NCBI GenBank assembly: GCA_025458545.1
Contig: JALOSH010000325.1
Coordinates: forward strand, 1-6,667
Origin: Hydrogenophaga sp.
GTDB taxonomy: Bacteria > Pseudomonadota > Gammaproteobacteria > Burkholderiales > Burkholderiaceae
Reading direction: 5' to 3'
DNA: 6,667 bases
Shown here: piece after piece, positions 1-5,420 of the stretch
Layout: every line of letters starts with the position of its first letter
How positions within the stretch are numbered: position 1 is the first letter of the stretch
The notes under the pieces: model-generated
Databases searched by the model: none
What the model was told of the DNA's origin: nothing
The model's input: only the letters and a program-made list of their open reading frames with translations
Program-made: the position numbers and the translations under genes

Positions 1-768
1 CAGGCAACTCGCTGCGGCCCACAGGCGCTCTTCCTGGAACTGCTGCATCTGGTAGATGAAGCCGGCACCTTCGGCGCCGATGCGGTAGCGCTGCGGCACC
101 CGCACCTCGTCGAAAAAGAGCAGGCCGGTGTCGCTGCTGTTCATGCCGATCTTCTTGATCTTCTGGCCGACCTCGAAGCCTTTGACCGTCTTGCCGTTCT
201 CGCGCAGTGGCACCATCACCAGGCTCTTGTTCTTGTGCGCCGGACCTTCGCTGGTGTTGACCAGCATGCACATCCAGTCGGCCTGCAGGCTGTTGGTGAT
301 CCACATCTTTTGGCCGCTGATCACGTAGTCGTCGCCGTCCTTGCGGGCCATGGTCTTGATGGCCGACACATCGCTGCCCGCGCCCGGTTCGCTCACGCCG
401 ATGCAGCCCACCGCGTCACCCGAGATCGCAGGCGCGAGGAACTGCGCTCGCAACTCATCGCTGCCGAAGCGCGCCAGCGCGGGCGTGCACATGTCGGTCT
501 GCACACCAATCGCCATCGGCACACCACCGCAGTGGATGTGGCCCAGCGCCTCGGCCATGGCCACGCTGTAGGAATAGTCCAGCCCCATGCCGCCATAGGC
601 CTCGGGTTTGGTCAGGCCCAGCAGGCCGAGCTTGCCCATCTGTTTGAAGACCTCGTGCGCCGGGAAGATCTCGGCCGCCTCCCATTCGTCCACATGCGGG
701 TTGATCTGCTCGTCGATAAAGCGCTTGAGGGTTTTCTGGATTTCGCGGTGTTCGTGGGTGAATTGCAC
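1..768 (-). CDS. Acyl-CoA dehydrogenase, citronellyl-CoA dehydrogenase (AtuD)-like; 3' end outside window
   Basis: The first 256 residues of an acyl-CoA dehydrogenase are present; the C-terminal third, including the usual catalytic Glu region, lies beyond position 1. These soluble FAD flavoenzymes make trans-2-enoyl-CoA from acyl-CoA and pass electrons to ETF. Visible are the helical N-terminal domain (about 1-115), with LGLLGLTKPEAYGG near 47-60, and the beta-domain with GVSEPGAGSDVS (124-135) and KMWITN (154-159), which bind FAD and substrate, followed by FDEVRVP (219-225). The run CGGVPMAIGVQTDM (80-93) recalls from memory the AtuD/citronellyl-CoA dehydrogenase branch, which fits the neighbouring carboxylase; that specificity is inferred. 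The start is GTG at 768-766: AGGAGA lies 5 bases upstream and MQFTHEHREIQ is a typical N-terminus. It follows alkC by 38 bases, so it is probably the same transcript. General family is certain; substrate is not. Confidence 0.93.
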   Translation of the reverse strand, partial: MQFTHEHREIQKTLKRFIDEQINPHVDEWEAAEIFPAHEVFKQMGKLGLLGLTKPEAYGGMGLDYSYSVAMAEALGHIHCGGVPMAIGVQTDMCTPALARFGSDELRAQFLAPAISGDAVGCIGVSEPGAGSDVSAIKTMARKDGDDYVISGQKMWITNSLQADWMCMLVNTSEGPAHKNKSLVMVPLRENGKTVKGFEVGQKIKKIGMNSSDTGLLFFDEVRVPQRYRIGAEGAGFIYQMQQFQEERLWAAASCL

Positions 769-773
769 GTCGG

Positions 774-779
774 TCTCCT
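774..779 (-). promoter_or_regulatory. Shine-Dalgarno site fixing the GTG start of the acyl-CoA dehydrogenase
   Basis: On the minus strand AGGAGA sits 5 bases before the GTG at 768-766. No ATG lies in frame near this position, so this near-consensus site decides the start. It gives the distal gene of the operon its own strong initiation signal after the 38-base gap behind alkC. Confidence 0.7.
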
Positions 780-806
780 GTCGGTGGTGTTGGAACGACC
801 CGTTGC

Positions 807-1946
807 TCAGGCCAGCAGGTCAAAATGACCCACGGGCTGGCTGTGGCCATTCAGGGTGATTTCCACCCCGTGGCGACCGGGGTGGTGAACGCGTGTGGTC
901 ATCTGCCGCAGCGACAGCGTCTTTTCCAGCAGCACCGTGGCGCCGGGCTCGATGCTGACCGTGCGGCCCTTGAACACTTTGGGACTCTGCGATCCATTGG
1001 CCTTGACGTAGTGCACCCGCCAGTCGACCAGCGCGGTGGCGGGCTGGTGGGTGGGGTTGTGCAGGGCGCAACGCAGCGTGACGCGCTCACCGATGCGGAC
1101 CGCCGCCGGATGCAGGCCGGTGGTTTGCACCACCAGCGCGCTGCGCTGCCCATGGCCGAACAGGGCCAGCGCCTGGGTGTCACCGCGCTTGATGGCGGTG
1201 CGCAAGGCATGGCGCAGCAGGGCCTGGCGCGACACGGGCACCGGCGCTTCGCCCAGCCATTCGGCGGCCAATGCGTTCAGGCGCTCGGGGTGGTCCTTGC
1301 CGATGTCGTTGAGGTGGTTCGCCACCGAGCGGCGCACGTAGGACGACGGGTCATCGCGCAGGCGGGTGAGCAGCGGCAGCACCGGGGACGGGTCGCGGAT
1401 GAAAGCCGGCAGGCGCGCCGCCCATGGCAGGCGCGGGCGTGTGGCCTCACTGGCCGCGCGGCGCACATGGGCGTTGGGATCTTCTGCCCAGACAGCGAGC
1501 GCGGCCAAGGTGTCCTGGGTGTGTGTCAGCAGAAAGGGCCGCAGGCTGAGCTCGGCGGTGAAGCGTTGCGTCAGGGCATGCTGCGCGCGCAGGGCTTCGT
1601 CCAGATGGTGCAGCCCGTGCTCGGCGATGTAGAAGCTGTGGGGCAAATAGAAGAAGCCGCTGGGCACATCGCCGCTGGCCACGGGTTCACCGTGGGCATC
1701 CAGTCCGAGCGGCTGACCCATGGACGCCGTCAGCAAGGCCGCTGCCTCGGGGAATTCCGTGGGCAGGCAGCGTGCCAGCACGTCGGCCAGTCGACGCCCC
1801 CGGTCCATCAGACCGAGTTGGTCGAAGTCGGACCCCGCCTGTTGGGCAAATCGGGCGGGCCGCAGGCCCAGACCGGCGCTGGCCAGTTGCTCCCCCAGCA
1901 GGCGCGGCGCCTCGGGCGGGATCAGGTACTGGAGGGTGGTGGCCAC
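807..1946 (-). CDS. alkC: AlkC-type DNA alkylation-repair glycosylase with C-terminal Ig-like domain
   Basis: This 379-residue protein is recognised as the AlkC branch of the AlkC/AlkD HEAT-like-repeat glycosylases, which excise alkylated purines such as 3-methyladenine without flipping the base out. The N-terminal part (about 1-110) is helical. HEAT-like repeats span about 110-265, with RFTAELSLRPF (128-138), HVRRAASEATRPRLPWA (160-176) and YVRRSVANHLNDIGKDHP (203-220), all strongly typical of AlkC. Residues about 268-378 form a beta-rich Ig-like domain with KANGSQSPKVFKG (315-327) and MTTRVHHPGRHGVEITLNG (349-367); such a domain is known in Pseudomonas AlkC and helps DNA binding. The start is GTG at 1946-1944, with GAGG (1958-1955) overlapping the upstream TGA stop. 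It begins 10 bases after the carboxylase, so it sits inside a catabolic operon, an unusual setting for a repair gene. No frame defect is visible. Confidence 0.9.
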   Translation of the reverse strand: MATTLQYLIPPEAPRLLGEQLASAGLGLRPARFAQQAGSDFDQLGLMDRGRRLADVLARCLPTEFPEAAALLTASMGQPLGLDAHGEPVASGDVPSGFFYLPHSFYIAEHGLHHLDEALRAQHALTQRFTAELSLRPFLLTHTQDTLAALAVWAEDPNAHVRRAASEATRPRLPWAARLPAFIRDPSPVLPLLTRLRDDPSSYVRRSVANHLNDIGKDHPERLNALAAEWLGEAPVPVSRQALLRHALRTAIKRGDTQALALFGHGQRSALVVQTTGLHPAAVRIGERVTLRCALHNPTHQPATALVDWRVHYVKANGSQSPKVFKGRTVSIEPGATVLLEKTLSLRQMTTRVHHPGRHGVEITLNGHSQPVGHFDLLA

Positions 1947-1956
1947 GAACGCTGCC

Positions 1957-3616
1957 TCACATGCGCGCCACGCCGAACTGCATGCGGCGCGGTTGGCGTT
2001 GTGCCGCTTCGGCGATGGTGTCCAGGCAGAACGACAGCACCGCGCGCGTGTCGCGCGGGTCGATCACGCCGTCGTCCAGCACCAGCCCGCTGGTGGTGAA
2101 CGCATCGGCCTGCGACTCGAACTTCTGCACGATGGCGTCGAACTGCGCCTTCATCTGCGCCTGCACCTCGGGCGTGTCGGTGGCCATGCCTTTGCGCGTC
2201 ATGCCGGCCTCGGCCACGATCTGCATGGTTTTCGCGGCCTGCTCGCCGCCCATGACCGCCGTGCGCGCGTTGGGCCAGGTGAAGAGGAAGCGCGGCGCAT
2301 AGCCACGGCCGCACATGCCGTAGTTGCCGGCGCCGAACGAGGCGCCGCACTGTAGGGTGATTTGCGGCACCGTCGCATTCGTCACCGCCTGGATCATCTT
2401 GCTGCCGTGCTTGATCATGCCGGCCTGCTCGCTGTCCTTGCCCACCATGTAGCCGGTGGTGTTCTGCAGGTAAACGATGGGGTGGCCGAGCTGACACATC
2501 CACTGGATAAAGTGGGTCGCCTTGTTGGCGCCGGCCACGTCGATCGGGCCGTTGTTGCTGATGATCCCGACCGCGTGACCACCGATGCGCGCCTGCACGC
2601 AGACCGTGGCCGCACCGTACAGTGGTTTGAATTCGAGGAGGTCCGATGCATCGGTGATGCGCAGCATCACTTCGCGCATGTCCACCGGTTCGCGGTGGTG
2701 CGGCGGCATGAGGGCCAGCAGATCGTCGACGTCGAAGCGTGGAGGTTCAGCGGGTGTGGAGGGTGTGGTCTGCCAGCCGGTCTGGTCCACCACCCGCCGC
2801 GCGATGCCCAGGGCCTCGCGGTCGTCTTCGGCCAGGTACTCGCCCAGGCCCGACACACCGGTGTGCATTTCGGCGCCGCCCAGTTCTTCTTCGGTCGCCA
2901 CCTCGCCGGTGGCGGCTTTGAGCAGCGGCGGCCCGGCCAGAAAAGCACGCGAGCGCCCGCGCACCATGATCACCACGTCAGACAGGCCCGGCATGTAGGC
3001 GCCGCCCGCGGTGCCCGAACCGTGTTGCACCGTGATCACCGGCAGGCCCGCGGCCGAGAGGCGCGCAAGGTTGCGGAACAGACCACCGCCGAGCACAAAA
3101 CCTTCCACCTGGTACTTCATCAGGTTGGCGCCGGCGCTCTCGACCAGGTGCACGAAGGGCAGCCGGCTTTCCAGCGCGATCTCCTGCACGCGCAGGATCT
3201 TTTCCAGCCCGCGCGCCTGGATCGCGCCGGCCTCGATGCCCGAGTCGCTGGCCACCACCATGCAGCGCACGCCGCTGATGAAACCGATACCCGCCAGCAT
3301 GCCCCATGCAGCGCACGCCGCTGATGAAACCGATACCCGCCAGCATGCCGCCGCCGGGCACCGACCGCTCGGGGTCTTTTGTGTCTTGCAGAAAACCCGC
3401 CAGCGAACACAGCGGCAGCCAGGGCGCGCCCGGGTCCAGCAGCAGGCCGATGCGCTCACGCGGTAGCAGCTGGCCGCGTTTGTCGAACACCGGTTTCGAT
3501 TGGGCCGAGGCTTGTGCGGCACGGTCTTCCAGCGCTCGCAGTTGAACGATGCGCGCCAGCATGCGGCGCTGCGCGGCCTGTTCGCTGTGCGGGTTGAAGG
3601 CGCTCTGGAAGCTCAT
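1957..3616 (-). pseudogene. Carboxyltransferase (beta) subunit of a geranyl-/3-methylcrotonyl-CoA-type carboxylase, frameshifted by a 46-bp duplication
   Basis: With one duplicated copy removed the frame gives 537 residues, full length for the MCC/GCC beta family. This subunit transfers a carboxyl group from biotin, carried by a separate alpha subunit not seen here, to the gamma carbon of an unsaturated acyl-CoA. Visible in the restored protein are RGQLLPRERI (47-56), GSGTAGGAY (184-192), FLAGPPLLKAATGE (210-223), SFGAGNYGMCG (411-421), MGGEQAA (440-446) and the C-terminal FGVARM. The long run PGGGMLAGIGFISGVRCM and the GGGLFRNLARLS segment (161-172) suggest from memory the GCC-like branch rather than leucine-pathway MCC. 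As written, translation from ATG 3616 is correct to residue 104, then leaves frame and stops at 2978 (212 residues). The remaining 447 codons are open from an ATG at 3300 to the TGA at 1957. The start overlaps the SDR stop (ATGA) and its ribosome site is weak (AAGG), suggesting translational coupling. It is a real mutation or an assembly error. Confidence 0.88.
3258..3349. repeat. Perfect 46-bp tandem duplication (two abutting copies)
   Basis: Positions 3258-3303 and 3304-3349 are identical base for base and directly adjacent; the match ends at a mismatch on each side (3257 a against 3303 c, and 3304 c against 3350 g). The unit encodes the MLAGIGFISGVRCM segment of the carboxyltransferase. 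Because 46 is 3n+1, the second copy shifts the reading frame; deleting either copy exactly restores an uninterrupted 537-codon gene. The absence of any divergence between copies points to a very recent event or an assembly or consensus artefact. Confidence 0.97.
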
Positions 3617-4503
3617 GACTGGAACACCTTGGGCGTCACATACCGGTGAAAACCGTCGAACGGCTTCACCGCATCGCGCTGCTGCACGGCATCGGGCGCG
3701 GCCACCTCGCCCCAGCCCATGCGCACCTGGGGTCGCGCGCCGTCCACCCGCAGCACGGCACCGCTGATGAAGCTGGCCGCGGGCGAGAGCAGAAACACGA
3801 TGGCGGCCGAGGTCTCGGCTTCGTTGCCAAAGCGGCCCAAAGGCACGGTGTCGCGCATCTCGCGCAACATCGGCCCGGCCTCGGGCGGGTAATGGTCCAT
3901 GCCGCTGGAGGCGATGTAACCCGGCGCCACCGCGTTCACGCGCACACCGCTCTGGGCCCACTCCAGCGCCGCCGTCTCGGTGAAGCTGACCATGCCCGCG
4001 CGCGCTGCGCCGCTGTGGCCCATGCCGGGCATGGAGCCCCACATGTCGGCCACGATGTTGACCACCGAGCCGCCGTGCGCCGCCATGCTCTGCAGGTAGC
4101 ACTCGCGCGCCACCAGGAAGCCGCCAGTCAAGTTGGTGTCGATCACCGCCTGCCAACCTTTGGCGCTGATTTTTTCCAGCGGCGTGATGTACTGGCCGCC
4201 CGCGTTGTTGACCAGCCCGTGGATGCGACCTTGCGCGGTCACGATCTCGCGCACCATGGACTTCACCGCCTCTTCGTCGCGGATGTCGCAGGCGTGGAAG
4301 CTGGCCAGACCGCCGTCGGCCACGATCTCGGCCGCTGTGGCCTGCAGCTTCTCGACATTGCGGCCCACCAGCACCACGCGCGCGCCCAGGCTGGCGAGTT
4401 CGTGCGCGGTGCAGCGGCCAATGCCGGAGCCGCCACCGGTGACCACGATCACCTGCCCGGCCAGCAGGCCAGGACGAAACGCCGAGTGGTACCGATCGCT
4501 CAT
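3613..4503 (-). CDS. Short-chain dehydrogenase/reductase, peroxisomal trans-2-enoyl-CoA reductase (PECR)-like
   Basis: This 296-residue protein is a classical-size Rossmann SDR with cofactor motif TGGGSGIG (22-29), CDI (72-74), NNAGG (99-103) and NLTG (124-127). The usual YxxxK active site is absent: at that place it reads HSGAARAG (163-170), and the usual catalytic Ser position in VNIVAD holds no Ser. The same HSGAARAG, followed by a LLSPAASFISG-type segment (238-248), is what I recall of mammalian peroxisomal trans-2-enoyl-CoA reductase, an NADPH enzyme. The LVNNAGGQYITPLEKISAKGW stretch (from about 97) also resembles it. It therefore probably reduces, or otherwise acts on, an enoyl-CoA in the same pathway; the direction and substrate are inferred. 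A tail of about 35 residues follows VDG. The start ATG at 4503 has AGGGAG 5 bases upstream and overlaps the tetR stop (ATGA); its own stop overlaps the carboxylase start. Confidence 0.9.
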   Translation of the reverse strand: MSDRYHSAFRPGLLAGQVIVVTGGGSGIGRCTAHELASLGARVVLVGRNVEKLQATAAEIVADGGLASFHACDIRDEEAVKSMVREIVTAQGRIHGLVNNAGGQYITPLEKISAKGWQAVIDTNLTGGFLVARECYLQSMAAHGGSVVNIVADMWGSMPGMGHSGAARAGMVSFTETAALEWAQSGVRVNAVAPGYIASSGMDHYPPEAGPMLREMRDTVPLGRFGNEAETSAAIVFLLSPAASFISGAVLRVDGARPQVRMGWGEVAAPDAVQQRDAVKPFDGFHRYVTPKVFQS

Positions 4504-5177
4504 GCCAACTCCCTGAGAAACAGTTGCAGCGCGGCCTCGGTCAGGTCGTCCAGTGTGGTCTTGCGGCGCGGGTCGTACCACTGCACCGACCAGTTGAGCG
4601 CGCCAAAAATCATCAGGCGCGAGAGCGCCGGGTCGCCCCGCAGCTCGCCGCTGGCGCGCAAGGCCTGCAGCACCGGCACCCACACGGCTTCGTAGCCGTC
4701 TTTCAGCCGCTTGACCTCGATGCGCTCGGCTTCCGACAGCGAGCGCCACTCGTAAAGCATCACCGGGATGAAGTCGCTGTCGGGTCCGAGCAGCACGTCG
4801 AAGTGGTTGCGCACCAGCACCCGCAGGGCTTCGCGCGCCGTCAGGGTCTGACCCCGCTTCATCGGCGCGGTGGCGCGCGCCATGGCATCGGCCTGTCGCG
4901 CGTTCGCGCTCTGCATGCCCTCCTGCATCACCGCAGCGAGCAGGGCTTCCTTGTTGTCGAAGTGGTAGAAGGGCGAGCCCGAGCGCATGCCGGCGGCGGT
5001 GGCGATGTCGCGCGTGCTGGTGGCCGCAAATCCCTGGCTGCGGAACAGGCGCGCAGCAGCGCGCAGCAGGTCTTGGCGGCGGTTGCCGTCGTCGCGCTCG
5101 TCGGCCGTCTTGCGCGGACGACCACGCCCTCGCCGGGGGGCGGTGTCGGTCGGGACTGAAGGGGTGTGCACGCTCAT
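4500..5177 (-). CDS. TetR-family transcriptional repressor, probable regulator of this acyl-CoA operon
   Basis: A 225-residue regulator with an N-terminal TetR helix-turn-helix (about 36-82), including TSTRDIATAAGMRSGSPFYH (53-72) with the typical G-x-FYHFxNKEAL recognition region. An all-helical ligand-binding domain follows and ends in FGALNWSVQWYDPRRKTTLDDLTEAALQLF (191-220), a pattern I associate with KstR2-like acyl-CoA-responsive TetR proteins. Such proteins usually release DNA on binding a CoA thioester of the pathway they control. A basic stretch, RRGRGRPRK (15-23), resembling an AT-hook, precedes the HTH. The start ATG at 5177 has AAGGTGA (5190-5184) 6 bases upstream. It is the first gene of the operon and its stop overlaps the SDR start, so it probably represses itself and the genes behind it. 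The position recalls atuR at the head of the Pseudomonas atu cluster, but orthology is not shown. Confidence 0.93.
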   Translation of the reverse strand: MSVHTPSVPTDTAPRRGRGRPRKTADERDDGNRRQDLLRAAARLFRSQGFAATSTRDIATAAGMRSGSPFYHFDNKEALLAAVMQEGMQSANARQADAMARATAPMKRGQTLTAREALRVLVRNHFDVLLGPDSDFIPVMLYEWRSLSEAERIEVKRLKDGYEAVWVPVLQALRASGELRGDPALSRLMIFGALNWSVQWYDPRRKTTLDDLTEAALQLFLRELA

Positions 5178-5203
5178 GACGGGTCACCTTAGCAGGGAGC
5201 ATT

Positions 5204-5236
5204 ATTTTTAGCAAGCATTTGCTCTGCATAAATCAA
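5204..5236 (-). promoter_or_regulatory. Candidate promoter of the tetR-led operon
   Basis: On the minus strand TGCTAAAAA (5213-5205) is an extended -10 element, TG-N-TAAAAA, in an A/T-rich patch that stands out from the GC-rich surroundings. TTGATT (5236-5231) upstream is a possible -35, but the 20-base gap is too long to be convincing, so the extended -10 would carry most of the weight. Transcription would begin near 5198, leaving a leader of about 20 bases that contains the tetR ribosome site. The palindrome at 5210-5223 overlaps the -10, as expected of a repressed promoter. Prediction by eye only. Confidence 0.4.
5210..5223. promoter_or_regulatory. Candidate TetR operator, AGCAA-N4-TTGCT palindrome
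   Basis: The sequence AGCAAGCATTTGCT has perfect 5-base arms (5210-5214 and 5219-5223) around the 4-base spacer GCAT. Its size and symmetry suit a TetR-family dimer, and it overlaps the candidate -10 of the operon that the repressor heads, which supports autoregulation. The arms are short, so chance cannot be excluded. Confidence 0.45.
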
Positions 5237-5240
5237 AAGA

Positions 5241-5260
5241 GCTGTCACGCGATCGACAGC
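5241..5260. repeat. Inverted repeat GCTGTC-N8-GACAGC in the divergent intergenic region
   Basis: Perfect 6-base arms at 5241-5246 and 5255-5260 flank an 8-base spacer. It lies between the candidate TetR operator and the FNR-type box, centred about 34 bases from the operator centre. It could be a further regulator site; with 6-base arms it could also be chance. No U-rich run follows, so it is not a terminator. Confidence 0.3.
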
Positions 5261-5271
5261 AGGGCCGGGCC

Positions 5272-5331
5272 TTGACCTCGATCAAGACTTCGTCCGGCAG
5301 GGCCAGCGCAGGCCGAATCGCTGGGGATAAT
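5272..5331 (+). promoter_or_regulatory. Candidate FNR/Anr-type box and -10 element for the antiporter gene
   Basis: TTGACCTCGATCAA (5272-5285) matches the FNR-family consensus TTGAT-N4-ATCAA at 9 of 10 defined positions. GATAAT at 5326-5331 is one base from the -10 consensus, and no -35 hexamer is visible 17 bases before it, as expected for an activator-dependent promoter. With a start near 5338 the box centre would lie about 60 bases upstream, the class I activator position. The leader would be about 80 bases. If functional, oxygen limitation would raise antiporter expression; this is inference. Confidence 0.4.
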
Positions 5332-5420
5332 GATTTTGAGACGGTCGCCGAGGCCGCTTCAGTGCCCCGAACTGCGCTTCACCGCGGCGCCGATGCCCAC
5401 CTGCACATGGACACCTCTGG

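Noticed and set aside
769..806. Terminator or promoter between alkC and the acyl-CoA dehydrogenase
   Set aside because: The 38-base gap shows no hairpin with a U-run and no promoter-like hexamers, only the ribosome site of the next gene.
825..2099. A 424-codon open frame on the plus strand opposite alkC
   Set aside because: It lies entirely antisense to a well-recognised protein, has a low-complexity Gly/Arg/Gln/His-rich translation with no family resemblance, and such frames are expected in high-GC DNA.
2362..3324. A 320-codon plus-strand open frame opposite the carboxyltransferase
   Set aside because: His/Ala/Arg-rich shadow of the minus-strand gene; no domain or ribosome site recognised.
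3258..3349. CRISPR array or programmed-frameshift signal
   Set aside because: Only two directly abutting copies with no spacer, and the unit is conserved coding sequence; there is no slippery heptamer, and exact duplication explains the frame change.
3646..4695. A 349-codon plus-strand open frame opposite the SDR
   Set aside because: Antisense shadow; the SDR on the minus strand is unmistakable.
3613..5229. Reading the SDR as the C-terminal part of a 538-residue protein starting at 5229
   Set aside because: The upstream half is tetR read in the wrong frame; the SDR has its own ATG and ribosome site at 4503.
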